This document shows, in pieces, positions 10,048 through 21,182 of a stretch of DNA of 64,000 bases. The stretch lies in NCBI RefSeq assembly GCF_932526225.1, contig NC_064034.1:14766887-14830886 (forward strand). Reading direction: 5' to 3'. Within the stretch, counting starts at the first letter, position 1; every line of letters starts with the position of its first letter. The notes beneath the pieces were generated by a model, which saw only the letters and a program-made list of their open reading frames with translations, did not search any database and was not told where the DNA came from. Both the position numbers and the translations under genes were made by a program. Source of the stretch: Nematostella vectensis (taxonomy: Eukaryota; Cnidaria; Anthozoa; Actiniaria; Edwardsiidae).

Positions 10048-12688
10048 TCAAACAGCAGGCATGGGTAGATTGAAGCGGTTACTGTGCTTACCAGCGGTAG
10101 ACCTTGTAGAGCGACGTGGAGGTGGTGGTGCTGTTGCTTCCTCCTCAGAACTGGAATCACTGGACTCGTGAGACTCGTAACTTGGAATTTCACGAGGCAG
10201 CTCTATAGTGAGCTCAGGAGATCCATCCTCTTCCTCGTCAGATGACTCGCCTCCTTCGGCCAGAGGCCTTGTAGCGATGATACTTTCAAGGGGGGTTTTT
10301 ACCGGTACATGGGGTCCCCTTGCGATGACACAGCGCTCACATTCGGATATCCGCCGCTTGACGTCCATTCCCAGTCCAGGCCACCAGCACCTCTTCCATA
10401 GCAGTAGTTCGGTCCTCTCTGTTCCTTGGTGGCCACACTGGTTGTGCACACCCTTCAGGACTTGACTCCTCAAGGACTTTGGTACTATGAGCAGATCCAA
10501 CTCGTCTCCCTGGGAGTCTCCATTACGGCGGTAGAGGACACCATCTTTCTCTGACACTCTGCTCCATTGCTGCATCAGGCGCTGGACATGCTTTGTTTCC
10601 TTGGACATCTCTTGCTTGTTTGGCTTCCGTCCACAGGCTCTGAAGTGTAGCAGCCTTGAGATAACTGGGTCGTCCCTCTGTCTCTGTGCCACCCCCTCCT
10701 GGGTCACGCTGGGTAGGGTTGTAGCCTGTGCTTCCCCTAGTAGGTGGGGCTGCAGCTCCGTCATGACTGCTGCCGCCGTGACCAGTTGCTCCCTCACTTC
10801 CTCGGGTAGATGGGTGGTACTTGGTTCGTAGGTGACCTCGGCGCTGATTGCTGCCACTGTCTCTTCATACCTGTGAATGCGACTCAAAGCATCTGCATTT
10901 ACATTATGCCGTCCCGGTTTGTACTTAATACTGAAATCAAAGTTTGCTAACTTCGCCGCCCACCTCTGCTCAATAGCTCTTAGCTTACACTTGGTCTGAA
11001 TGAAGGTTAGCGGGTTGTTGTCTGTATAGACAACAAACTTTGATCCCAGTAAGTACTTTCTGAATTTCTCACTAATAGCCTACTTGAGGGCTAACAGTTC
11101 CAATTTGCGAGAGGAGTAATTTTCCATGTTTCTCTCTGCTCCCCTCAGTCATCGACTTGCATAAGCGATAACACATGTCCCACCGTCTGGCTGTTTCTGA
11201 GATAGCACTGCGCCCAGGCCCCCGTTGGATGCATCAGTCTCCACGATGAATGGCTGGTTGTAGTCAGGATATGCCAGTACTGGAGCCGTAGTCAGCAGGG
11301 TCCTTAGTTGGTCAAACGCTCGGGGGTCCACAGCTCTCCGATGACCTTCCGGGTTGACTTCTGGTTGCGTCCACTTCCCAGCTGGGTGACGACACGGTGC
11401 AGTGGACAAGCAACCTGCGCGAACTTAGGGACAAACCTGCGGTAATATGATGCAAAACCGAGAAATGACCTCAAGTCACGCACAGTGCTGGGCACCGGCC
11501 ATGCACTTACAGCCTTGGTCTTCTCTGGGTCAGTGGCGACACCATCTGCTGATACTATGTGGCCCAGGTAGGGTACCTGACCTCTGAAGAACTGACATTT
11601 GGATGGTTCGATCTTCAATCCATGTTCGCGGAGCTTCCGGAACACTACCTCGAGTCGCCGCAGGTGCTCATCAATGGATTCTGCAAATACAATGATATCA
11701 TCGAGGTACACCATCATTGACTGGAGAAGCTCCTCCCTGAACACGCCCTGTATCAGTCTTTGGAACGTCGCGGGCGCGTTCTGGAGGCCGAAAGGCATCC
11801 GGTTGTACTCGAAGAGTCCCATGGGCGTGGTGAAGGCGGTCTTGTGTCTTTCACGGGGGTCTACCTCCACTTGATTGTAGGCGGAGGCAAGGTCAATCGT
11901 TGAGAAAAACCTTGCCCCACGAAGCGCATCCAGGGATTCCTCGATTCTCGGTAGGGGGTACGCGTCGCGCTTCGTCTTGCCGTTGAGCCTCCTGTAGTCT
12001 ACGCACAGGCGGATGGCGCCAGACTTTTCCTTACGAGCACGATGGGGGACGCATAATCGCTTTTACTCGGCTTGATCACTTGACGCCTCAGGAGGTCCTG
12101 CAGGTGCTGTTTCACTTCTTGGTACTGGTTTGGGGGTATCCGCCGGTGCCGCTTCATCACGGGTACATCGTCCTCGGTGTGGATACGGTGGTAGGTGGTG
12201 GAAGTACACCCCATGTCATCACTGTCTTTGGCGAACACATCTCGGTAATTTCTGAAGATTTGGAGAGCCGTCTCCCGCTGCTGCTCTGTTCCAGGAAAGC
12301 ATTCAACAGTGATCCCGGTTGGGAGCTCTTGCGACCCCTGCCAACGCGCCATGTCCTCGCCTCCCCGTTTGGGTGGCTTCCGAGGATCTGCACTGAGGCC
12401 ACAAGAGACCGTCACTGAGCTACTTTCCTGAAAGAACAACAAAGGCTCCCCCTGTTGCAACACATCACATTCCCGCACAATTCCAAGACGTGTTCTGGGT
12501 TTGAGCCAGATATCTTTTGCGGTCTGGTTAGCTACCTTGACCACAAAGCACGCCCTTGACGTATTTACAAGAGTGCTCGCCACAGACAAGTTTCCACAAA
12601 TTGGAACCAATAAAGGCTCCACAACAGCACTACAGCCCCACTGAGGGCAAGTCACTAGTACATCAGCTTCACTAAAGGGGGGACCCAC
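10048..12688 (-). pseudogene. pol: gypsy pol: RT, RNase H, partial integrase
   Basis: Read downward from 12688. The first frame runs from the end of protease into the RT fingers, with a frameshift at an A-run near 12027. RT then shows FSTIDLASAYNQ, MPFGLQNAPATFQRL, the catalytic YLDD (in MMVYLDDIIVF) and the YLGHIVS and FLGFASYYRRF segments. RNase H shows PFIVETDAS and VVYTDNNPLTF, with frame breaks near 11150-11350 and an in-frame TAG near 11082. The last frame (10887-10048) holds the HHCC integrase zinc finger (GVHNQCGHQGTERT, CERC). It then passes straight into an acidic Ser-rich tail without any D,D35E core. The product would reverse-transcribe RNA in a capsid-like particle but could not integrate it. 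Confidence 0.9.
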
Positions 12689-14127
12689 ACGTTGCAGGAC
12701 CCCGCCACTTTAGCAAAACCAGTCCTTTTCTTATCTTCTGTCATTAATTTCTTAAACTCTGGTACCTGAGACAGTAGGTTTGCCCCGAAAATCCCAGGTA
12801 CCTGTCTCTTCATTCCACCAGTGGCTGGGGTATCCCTTTTTATATAGATCCCACAGTTGGGAATAGATACCCCGCCCATCTCTACCGTGGTGCATACATA
12901 ACCTACGTAGGGAATGTCCAGTCCATTTGCTCCCTTCAGCTCCACCTTGCAGTTCTTCTGGACACCCCCTAGCGCAGACTGTAGCTGGTCCCGGAAAAAG
13001 GTCTCTGTGACGAGGGTGACCATGGAGCCAGTGTCCACTAGAGCACGCACTGGTACCCCACTAATCCTTGCCACTGCTGTGGGAGTTGTCCCAACAAGCT
13101 TCACTCCTTCCTCCGGTTCCTGCGTAGAGATAGAGCCACCATGGTTGGCCCCTGCAGCATGGCTCACTGCTGCAGGGCGTTGGAGTTTGACGACTCCTTT
13201 TCCTTCTTCCTCTCTTGCCTCTTCCTTCCACTGTTGCTTCCAGTCGTCTGGTTCCTGGGGGTAGCCTGGTCTTGTTGGCTCGTGCAGAAACGGCTGATGT
13301 GGCCAACACGCCCACAGGTGTAGCAGGTTAGGTCTGACCACCAACAGTTCCTGGATGAGCTTGGACTGGGGCGCAGTGACCTGCTGACACTCAGCGGACT
13401 CCGCCTCCACCTCGCGGCTGTAAGCTGTGCGTGGTGGGGGTCTGTCCTCCTCGGCTGAGCGTAATGCCTCCTCCCTCACCGCCTGGAACCGACGGTCTGG
13501 GGATTCCCAGATCATTCTCTTAAGACCCCGCCGGAGTTGCTGGTCCCGTAGATTTTCAACGGACGTGTCCCTCAGGGTCCGGTCCTTGTCTGGGTTGGCG
13601 ATGGTCCCGGGATGGCACTTCTGGATCTTGTCCATCAGTACCATCAGGGAGTGGAAGAAGTCTTGGTTGGCCTCCCTCTCTCTCTGTCGCCGGCCATAGA
13701 ACCGCTGGAGGAGCTGTGTTGCAGTGAGCTTCTCTCCAAAGGTCCCCCTAAGGACGGCGAAGAGCTGCTCTGGCGTCTCCCACTCGTCCCTTGACCTGAG
13801 GCGCACCTCGTCCCTGGCCGCTCCGTCCAGGCTGCCGAACAAGAAGTCTGCTGCGTCCTGACCTTCCAACTTCATGACGTCAACCGCCCTCTGTGCATCC
13901 TCTGCCCAGTCCTCCAACACCTTGTCATCCTTCGTTCCGTCATATTTTCGGACTTTCCTCTCACGGGGGAAGTCGACCTTCAGGACACGGACAGGACGTC
14001 CCAGGGTTGAGGCGGATGAGGAAGTGGACGCTGATGAGTCCGGGGTTGGGGCATTCTGTGCAGTCAGCTCATCAATGCGAGCCTGCAGGGCAGCGACTTT
14101 CGCAGCCAATTCTTCCACATTAGCCAT
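12655..14127 (-). pseudogene. gag: gypsy gag-protease
   Basis: Starts at an ATG (14127) with a short coiled coil (MANVEELAAKVAALQARIDE), followed by a gag capsid-like region (residues ~60-240). The zinc knuckle CYTCGRVGHISRFC is present but in another frame near 13320-13280, so two opposite frameshifts flank it. The C-terminal third is a retropepsin with the active-site VRALVDTGS motif. The frame overlaps the start of pol at 12688-12655, consistent with a separate or frameshifted pol. The length (490 codons) is usual for gag-protease in this family. Confidence 0.88.
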
Positions 14128-14194
14128 TATAATCGTTCCCGTTTCGATTAAGAGATTTAAAAAAATTGTACTGTAAATGCTATTTCAATCTGAG

Positions 14195-14214
14195 CAATCC
14201 CAATTCTGACACCA
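14195..14214 (-). promoter_or_regulatory. tRNA primer-binding site
   Basis: Minus-strand TGGTGTCAGAATTGGGATTG starts 3 bases after the LTR end. It begins with TGG, complementary to a CCA tail, and resembles the complement of tRNA-Leu 3' ends; the tRNA identity is an inference. Confidence 0.75.
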
Positions 14215-14217
14215 AAT

Positions 14218-14863
14218 TGTAACCGACTTCAAGGGCTTGCACGCAGGACACGAACTAATATTGCTCAATGTAATTGAAAACACATATATTATAGCAAAAG
14301 CCAAATTGAAATGAACGAATTTACAATTTTACAAACATGTAGCCAAATGAATAATTGTTGTAGGATGGTCTAAAATATAGTACAGGATAGTACTAGGAAC
14401 TGTATCTTAACGGTAATATAAACGGGTACTACAAATGGTAGTCCAAACGGGAACGAAAATAAGGCATTACAATCTGTGTAACAAGAATAGTAGAAACAAC
14501 TATTACAATACAATATCGGTATGCTATTCTAAACTAAAAGTTAATGATAACAGAAATATATTTGGGAATAGGATAATAACTGAATCTATGTAGTTGTGAG
14601 AACTACTAGGCATGAAATAGTATATCATGACCATTACTATGACAATATAGAATATGAATCTAATGCCTAAATGATGTAACAAATGAACAGGAAATATGTC
14701 CAAAAAGTGTACAGAAAACCAACAAAAATAATAGAATAGTTTCTATTACAGCGAAAGTAATTGTAAAATAAATTGTAGCGCAGAAATATTATAAGAAATA
14801 ATATTATAAGACTAAAGAAAACAAAGAAAACTAACTTTTCTTGGTTAAAAATAGAACGGAAGT
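14218..14863 (-). repeat. gypsy 5' LTR remnant
   Basis: Nearly identical to 8031-8668 with a few indels. Homology stops abruptly at 14863, so about 1.3 kb of U3 and start-site sequence is missing. Confidence 0.88.
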
Positions 14864-15292
14864 CAGGTTTATTGAAAGTTCATGAGGTCGTGTTTTTGAA
14901 GTGACGAATCAAATATTTATATATAGACAGTCTCTTTGGCAACATCAATTAATGTGAAAATTATATTCAGTACTTTCCTAAAATATCCCCTTTCCCATTA
15001 CCCTTAGGTTGATAGAAACCTGTTTTCTTTACAGATTTATTATTTAAAAAGCGAAAGTTTGTTTTAGTTTATAGCGGAGCCCCTGCGGAGCCCCATAGTC
15101 ATAGAAAAGTGGTATAGCTATATGGTAAAGTTTCCGTGGTCACGATGGGATACCTGTGGAATTTTCCTGTGTGTGTGTGTGTGTGTGTCGTGTCTCGCTC
15201 TCTAATTGGTCGAAGTTTGAATGGCGCCAAAGTAGGTGACGCGTGTGAAGTCACGGGAAAATTTTTCGCTTTCTAAAAAAAGCTACTGTTAA
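14864..15292. repeat. repeat remnant and GT microsatellite
   Basis: No gene. 15067-15160 resembles the reverse complement of 130-240 (see that entry). A (GT)n tract lies at 15169-15188. Confidence 0.5.
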
Positions 15293-16132
15293 GGGTGTTG
15301 GGACATTTCTCTGAGGGCCGTTGCTTAAGACACTTTGAAACGCTTTGAATCCGCCAAATATTTGTGAAATAAAATGAATTTAGGTATGGCGTCATTGTTT
15401 ATCAATGATGACGTCATCAGGCGACGACTTCATCGCATGATGCCACAACAAAATTCTAAAATCTTTGCTGTTGAAGTATCTGTAATGATAAATGTAGTTT
15501 TATAATATTATTTGTGAGAGAACCTACAACGTTACGTATGCATTTTGGATTCTGCCAAATAATAAAATTTTCGCACATTTTTAATTTTTATTTTTACACT
15601 CTTTTTGAATAATTTCTTTATTTTTTAAAATATCGGGAAACCAATACGTAGTTTTGTGGACGGCATCGAGGTGAATATTCTTTGCCTAAAAAATCGCGAT
15701 CCGTCCACTCTTCTCAAACATTATAGAGTTGGAAACGCAAACCGGAAGTAGAATTGTCTACGCATGCGCAATTGAGTATTGCGATAAATCCTGGTTACAA
15801 ATGCGAATGTTTTGAAAGAATTTTGTTATTAAAATATCGACTTTTCTCTCACTTTTTAACAGTGAAATATGCATTGAAAAGCACTTCAGGTCGCTAAGTA
15901 GGTGCCCTAGGTTAAAAATCATGCTCGCCCTTTTTTATTTTACAGTATTTACTATTTTATTACGTTTTTCTTGCCAGTTTCGGCGTTTGTTTTCGAAACT
16001 AGGAATGTCGCGCACGCGCGTTAATATTTTTCCCGCCATTCGATTTTTCCGCCTAAAAGTGCGAGGTTCCCGGATGATCGCGTGCGCGCCTAACAACCGA
16101 ATCGTTAAGTAACGAGAAATGTCCCAACACCG
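15293..16132. mobile_element. non-autonomous TTAA-flanked DNA transposon
   Basis: Terminal inverted repeats of about 23 bp: GGGTGTTGGGACATTTCTC at the left and GAGAAATGTCCCAACACCG at the right. Each is flanked by TTAA (15289-15292 and 16133-16136). TTAA target duplications are used by piggyBac and Kolobok transposons. The 840-bp interior has no transposase; it holds only short open frames. Confidence 0.75.
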
Positions 16133-16148
16133 TTAAACACGAACGCGC

Positions 16149-16215
16149 GGTATAAAAGGGATCGCTCCGCCCCCTTTTTTTGCATACTAATCAGTATCCA
16201 ACATGGCGGCTGGTA
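16149..16215 (+). promoter_or_regulatory. possible TATA promoter
   Basis: GGTATAAAAGGG is followed about 50 bp later by CCAACATGGCGGC, a good initiation context. The frame closes after 23 codons, so it would have to be a first exon or a non-coding start. Weak evidence. Confidence 0.25.
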
Positions 16216-17088
16216 GCGTTATCAAAGAGGGGAATCAAAGCATGCATAAAAACAACTTTTTATTAGTCAAATAAGCTCTAATTTAATAATTGTGGTTTTT
16301 TTTGCATGTATAGTATTTTTTGTCTTCGACATGCTGTAATATTACGGTATTTTCCGTCTTTTTTTTATTGTGAATGGAGGCTGCTTTAGAAATTCGCGCC
16401 ATTTTCCCTGTGTCAATCAGTCCTTTTGCTCCAGTCTCACTCTTTTCCTTCCTTCGAGCCTCCACTCAGTTTGTTAATTTGGATAGCAGATTCAACCAAA
16501 AGAACAGCCGCAAAATAACCCCCAAATATAGAGACCAAAGCCAGAAGTTTGGTCTTTCAGTCAATCTATAAGCAGTGCAACGGCCATTTGGAATGGTGGC
16601 GAAATCCTTTTTGAGACCGAAGCACCCTGTTCAACATAGAGCTTTCTAAAGGAGACGAAGGTCGACTTAAGAGAATTAAGGATTAACAACAAGATTTAAA
16701 ATCCCGTCTTGGTTCAACAATGGAAAACTCAACGACACAGAACGCCGATTTTCTAGAAGCACTACTCATGAACATCGAGTAATTAACAACTGATATGTAT
16801 TTTTATAACTTACTTATTCGCGCTGAAGTTCCTCCCTCACATCAACTTTCAGTCCTTTCAAATAGCTTTCGATTAAATCTCAAGAAGCCAGTCCAATAAA
16901 TTTATCTATTCACTAAGTCTATTTTATTAATAAAAAAAAACGCAAGGAAAGTCTTCGTTTTGTAGTCTTTATTTTGACCCGCACAAAGCATTGCATTTTG
17001 TAGACAGGGGCACTCTGCCAGCGTGCAAATGCATTGTGTTTGCGGTGACTCCATGAAGTGGATAAACTTACTAACTATGTCATCTGGA
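16216..17088. other. non-coding flank of Polinton 1
   Basis: AT-rich host DNA. Short open frames on both strands (16283-16465, 16374-16571, 16902-17132) show no family resemblance. Confidence 0.5.
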
Positions 17089-17094
17089 AGTGTG

Positions 17095-17711
17095 AGTAGT
17101 ATATGGTAGTATCGATAACCTGGAATTAGCATATTGGCATGAGAATGACGTCATAGGACCTGTCAAAAGGGAACCAATGAAAAAAAGCAGGTATAACCGC
17201 AAATTAGCATATTGAGATGATGCAAACGAGGACCTGTCAAAAGCTGCTCAGGGATGTATGGAATGTGACGACCCGTCAAAGGACCTGTCAAAAAAGAACA
17301 AAGGGTTAAAATTGAATCGTTTAATTGATGCAAAAGCAAAATAAGCGGTTCAGGAATGTGGGTGTGAGGTGTCATCTTGTTAAGAAGGTAGCGTGCAGGG
17401 TTCAGTTGAGTCTTCACAGGGCTTCAAGTGTTTTTGTGGCGAGACCGTGAAACGTTCAGACGCTTTGGTGCGATGTGGCGCGGAAGTTGACTACGCCAAC
17501 CGCGTGGTGGGCTGTGGATTCTATTACACGGAGGAGCAAGCGCTTCATATTCGGAAGGCCATTACCAAAGGGACCAGAGTGAACGAGTTTCCGAAGTGTG
17601 AGCACGACTTGATCACCAAACCCTTGGTGTCCGGAAGCGAGAAGAACAAGGGTCGTGTGTACTTCAAGTGTTGCGTTCCAGCCCCCAACCTTCCGTGTGA
17701 CAGCTTTGCGT
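17095..17711 (+). repeat. Polinton 1 left TIR
   Basis: Inverted copy of 29486-30121. Homology continues through the first ~80 codons of the GRF zinc-finger gene and stops near 17711. It contains several GACCTGTCAAAA repeats. Confidence 0.92.
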
Positions 17712-17809
17712 CTGGAGGACTTTGCGGAGGGTTTAGGGGTGGCTCTGAACACGGTGTTTCCACCATGGATGGGACATTAGAACAGTTCTGCGACGCTTTT
17801 TTTTACTGA
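17403..17809 (+). pseudogene. truncated copy of the GRF zinc-finger gene
   Basis: Inverted duplicate of the 5' part of the gene at 29774-29172, created because that part lies inside the TIR. It shares KCFCGETVKR, CGFYYTEEQALHIRKA and KNKGRVYFKCCVPAPNLPCD. The ATG used by the right copy is missing here (a few bases are deleted before AAGTGTTTTTG), and after DSFA the sequence diverges into an unrelated tail ending at 17809. Probably non-functional. Confidence 0.8.
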
Positions 17810-17812
17810 CTT

Positions 17813-18049
17813 TTATTTTAGATCATGATTACAAGTAGAGTTGTACGATGTACAGACTAATTCTGAATAAAGAGAGTGTTGTTTTTCCATCGTGTCTTGG
17901 TCTGGGTCTAGGGACTGCAGGGTGTGTAGGAGGTCTCGAGCGAGTAGCGTGAGAGCCAGACGTCCTCCGCAGTAAACGCCTAGCGCTAGGGCCGTTCCCG
18001 TGAAGTAGGCTAAGGTCAGGGTGGTGAGGGCAGGGACGAGTCCGGGCAT
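17813..18049 (-). CDS. small putative membrane protein
   Basis: ATG at 18049 opens a 78-codon frame (MPGLVPALTTLTLAYFTG...) with one hydrophobic segment at residues ~4-40 and a polar C-terminal half. It overlaps the upstream gene's end by about 34 bases on the same strand, as in compact viral operons. I do not recognise the family; small membrane proteins of unknown role are common in Polintons. Confidence 0.5.
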   Translation of the reverse strand: MPGLVPALTTLTLAYFTGTALALGVYCGGRLALTLLARDLLHTLQSLDPDQDTMEKQHSLYSELVCTSYNSTCNHDLK

Positions 18050-18351
18050 GGTCGTTTCGCTTTTTGGTAGACGTCGAGTTCGAAGGTTCGCTTGAGGAGT
18101 TGTCCCAGATGGCATTCGAGCATGTCTCTACAGAGGTTCAAGGCTTTGCGTCTCTTGCACCCCAGTTGGCCAAGAGCGAGGCTGCGAAGTTCGGCTTCGA
18201 TGAGAGAGATGTTCGGCAAAGTGGCGAATGTGGTGGGGTCGACACACTGACGGACCAGAATGCGTTCTCCGTGTTGTTCCCAAATAGCGAATTGAGGTTT
18301 TTCTTTTTCGTTTTCGTGTTGGTGTGCTGCGGAGGAGGACGTGCTTGTCAT
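18016..18351 (-). CDS. unknown Polinton protein
   Basis: Starts at ATG 18351 (MTSTSSSAAHQHENEKEK) and runs 111 codons. A polar, Ser/Glu-rich head is followed by a helical region with Leu-rich ALGQLGCKRRKALNLCRD and MLECHLGQLLKRTFELDVYQ. No catalytic motif is visible. The frame is uninterrupted, unlike most neighbours. It lies directly upstream of the small membrane protein on the same strand. Confidence 0.5.
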   Translation of the reverse strand: MTSTSSSAAHQHENEKEKPQFAIWEQHGERILVRQCVDPTTFATLPNISLIEAELRSLALGQLGCKRRKALNLCRDMLECHLGQLLKRTFELDVYQKAKRPCPDSSLPSPP

Positions 18352-18639
18352 GGTAAAACAAGGCTCGAAATGACGGGCGACGCTTGGTGGGGTCTTTTTT
18401 CTTTCTTTGGGTTTTGGGGTGAGTGACAGGTGACAGGTGGTGTGACGTGAGGGACAGGAATGCAAAAATCGAAAACCCTCGCTTCATTAGCACATTGCGA
18501 TAAACATCGGGCAAGGTATGGCGGACGTTTACAGGCTATTACGTGTGTGATAAGTGCGATGGGATTTCCGTTGGGACCGATGACTCAAACGCAGCGTGGA
18601 CCTCTCGATGCGGTGTGGCCTAAGGAGATCGGGTTCAGT

Positions 18640-19398
18640 TATGGCTCGTTACGCGATGTGAGTGAGCAAGAGGTGGAGGGGCAGTTTTTCCGTTTTCCAC
18701 GGCCGTTTTCTCATCTAGCGTCTCGAAATCGCCGTTTGGTTCGATAGTTGTCGCCGCGTTTGGGCTTGGAGTTCTCGACGATGAACCGTGCTCCAGGGGT
18801 GAGGCCTTTGCACGAGGTAGCCGACACGATTTTCGGGTGGTACGAGACCTATGGGAACGAGGGAACACTGGCGTGTGCGGATGCGGTCTCGGCCTCGCTG
18901 GTGGCACCGCTGGGGATACCGTCCGTGATGTTGTCCTGGTACGACTGCCCCTCGTACCGCACGTTATACCACCGGTATTACCCGAGAACCGTCGCGGATT
19001 CGGCAGGATGGGACTTTGCCGAAAAGTTGAGTTCAGCGGTGTGTGGGGTTCACGAGGCCTCGTCGTCGTCGCGTATCCCTTGTCCACGAGCTCGAGCGAT
19101 GGTCTTTTACCGTTGGGTGATGGAACAACAGCGTGAGGGAAACGACGAGGCTCCTGGGAGTTGGGCGAGGCGGCCCATGGCGCGGTACTCGTTGTAGAGT
19201 TGGGCGTACCGTTGCATCCGGACGTCGGGAGGGACCCGTCTTCGAGAAGGGCTCGCAGGCGTTGCTCTATAGCCACCATGATTTGGAGTTCAGGGGCCGC
19301 GGACCACCGGCGTTCGGTGACGAGTCTTGGACGATCTCCTCGGGCACCAAGGCCATGCGACGCAAGGCCGGTGTGGGTGGGGTCTTGCGGGTAGGCAT
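18640..19398 (-). pseudogene. PX-like Polinton protein, frameshifted
   Basis: From ATG 19398 (MPTRKTPPTPALRRM) the minus strand shows three successive frames. The middle part reads IEQRLRALLEDGSLP and, after a one-base shift, RMQRYAQLYNEYRAM. A basic head followed by a helix ending in a ...YxQxxxxY segment is typical of the small PX proteins of Polintons and adintoviruses. Further downstream (to about 18640) the reading path is uncertain and several stops occur. The long antisense and sense frames here (for example 18748-19197 plus) look like shadows. Confidence 0.5.
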
Positions 19399-19444
19399 GG
19401 TGGTGGCGCAAACTGAAGGGATTCTGGGTAGGGGCTTTCCTTTT

Positions 19445-19764
19445 CTAGGCTGCGATCAACTTGGGTTCCGGTGTGGGTCGAGGTTTTGCCCTAGGTTTGG
19501 GTTGGACCCTAGGTGGTGGGGGTGGGGGGTCTTCTTCGTCATCGTCGTCGTCGAGGTCTTCGACGGGAGGAAGGCGTCGGCGCTTGGGCTGACGTGGGAG
19601 GGGGAGGTTGAGGTCCTTGATCAGCTCACGACCATGGTGCTGGAGGCGACGGGTAACGTTGGGGGGCCTTGTCTTGGGCGATGGTAGGCGGGGCGGACGC
19701 CTTGAAACAAGGGCGCGAGGGCCTCATCGGCCAGGGCTTTCTCGTTCAGGTCTTGGGTGTTCAT
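19445..19764 (-). pseudogene. basic core-like protein, one frameshift
   Basis: ATG at 19764 overlaps the capsid stop (ATGA arrangement), implying coupled translation. The head MNTQDLNEKALADEALAPLF shifts frame at a C-run near 19655. The rest is highly charged: RQPKRRRLPPVEDLDDDDDE, then a Pro/Arg/Lys-rich tail ending at 19445. Small basic proteins next to the capsid gene in Polintons are thought to be core or minor virion proteins; that role is inference. Confidence 0.5.
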
Positions 19765-21123
19765 GGGATGTCGTACACCAGCTGCCTTTGGGCATCGACT
19801 TGGACGGTGCGCTCGAGCTCGCCACCGATGAGTGCCGTGTAGGTCTTGGTGGTGGCCACTGCGAAGTCGACGTAGATGTTGACGATGCCTTTATACTGTG
19901 GGTGGGCGAACTCTGAGGCCGCGTTGCCCGCCGGGGTGAGGTCAAACACCATGACACCGTACCCATTGGCAAACTCCTTGCGGGTGATGGACACCAACCC
20001 CATGGCTTGGTTGACCGTTCCAGCGATGGCTCCTAAGGTGTTGTAGTAGAGTTCTGCTACCCAACCGTCAGCTATCTTGTATTGGGGCGCGGGCATCTCG
20101 ATGCCGTCTACCACCACCTTGATGGCGCTGAGCATGCTGGTGGGGAAGTGAAACGGGTTGTGGCTGTAGCTTACGTTGTACCCCTCGCTGTCCACAAAGG
20201 CCACAAAGATGCGGTTGGGTCGGTCCCCCACAAACACGTCTTGCAACTTGGTGGAGCGTAGTCCCTAGACCTCGAGCCTAGACCTCGCGGGTCTTGATGA
20301 TCAGGGGGCGGACCGGGAACTTGACGGTCTTGGGGGTAGCGCTGTGGACCACCCCTTCCTCGTCGGGAGAGGCCTTCTTGGCGCATATCAGGCGCCCTTA
20401 CACGGTCAGACGAAGGGTGGGGACCACGTGGAAGAGGCTCAGCTGCGCGTCGACGATCCTCACAATCTCGTTCTGGTTCTCGGACATGAGGACAAAGGCG
20501 TCTGGGTTGAGGTCCAGCTTGAGTTTGATGGAGACCCCGTCGGGAAGGTACCGATCCGATTGGAAGAGCTCGGTGTGGAGAACCCCATGGAGCCCAAAGT
20601 TGACCCACAGGGGCGTGTAGGTGGCGCGCTCCACGAAGCCCCGGTTGGGTCCTGTGGCCGTCATCACGTCGTAGGACTCCATGGCCCCGGGGGTGTCGCG
20701 GGCCCAGAGTCCTGCCGACAGGGCTGTGTCCTGAGCCTGTTGGGTGTAGCTGGTCAACGCTCCGACGTAGCCCCGGTAGGCCGACGTGTCCGTTTGGCTG
20801 CAGACCAACGTCCCGTTCAGGTGCAGGGTGACCTGCTTGATGAGGGCTGCGAGGGGGAAGTTGACAAAGCCCACCTTCTGGTCTGCCCCCAGGGTGGTGC
20901 CATCCGGTTTTCTAATCTGAACCGTGAAGTGCAGTTGCGTCTTCTCGAGGGCAATGTAGTCACCACCAGCCGGAATGTAGAAGAGGATTTTGTCGCGGGT
21001 GATGGTCTCGGCAGGCGCGTAGTGGTTCCACTTGCCCATGGCTAAGGTCCCGTCGGTGTTGGGCACGGAGAAGAGGTCAATGCCCTGGTTGGCACAGACC
21101 GTGGAGAAAGGGTTGACGCTCAT
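19761..21123 (-). pseudogene. MCP: Polinton major capsid protein (double jelly roll)
   Basis: Likely start is ATG 21123 (MSVNPFSTVCANQGIDLFSV). The N-terminal half carries IPAGGDYIALEKTQLHFTV, VNFPLAALIKQVTLHLNG and AYRGYVGALTSY. The C-terminal half has NVSYSHNPFHFPTS and ends with an IYVDFAVATTKTYTALI segment. This pattern and the ~450-residue length are those of Polinton/adintovirus hexon-type capsid proteins. A stop at about 20399 and a frameshift near 20250 separate the halves. It lies just downstream of the pVI/pX-like gene and overlaps the core-like gene by four bases. Confidence 0.85.
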
Positions 21124-21182
21124 GACTGTGTTCACGGTCCTCCAGCGAAAGGCGAACTGAACGTGGTGGGGCACGGCACGGT

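Larger units (their letters stand above)
8031..14863 (-). mobile_element. Ty3/gypsy LTR retrotransposon, damaged
   Basis: A minus-strand element with 3' LTR at 8031-9969, polypurine tract just inside it, pol and gag-protease between, a tRNA primer-binding site at 14195-14214 and a shortened 5' LTR at 14218-14863. The order gag-protease-RT-RNase H-integrase zinc domain is that of Ty3/gypsy. The 5' LTR keeps only the last ~646 bp, so promoter sequences are gone, and the integrase core is deleted. The element is therefore incapable of autonomous movement. Confidence 0.92.

Noticed and set aside
12080-14176. Several plus-strand ORFs over gypsy gag-pol
   Set aside because: Antisense shadows of the recognised gag-protease and pol frames.
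18748-19687. Plus-strand ORFs of 149 and 184 codons in Polinton 1
   Set aside because: They lie antisense to broken capsid-module genes, have no family resemblance, and reflect high-GC open frames.
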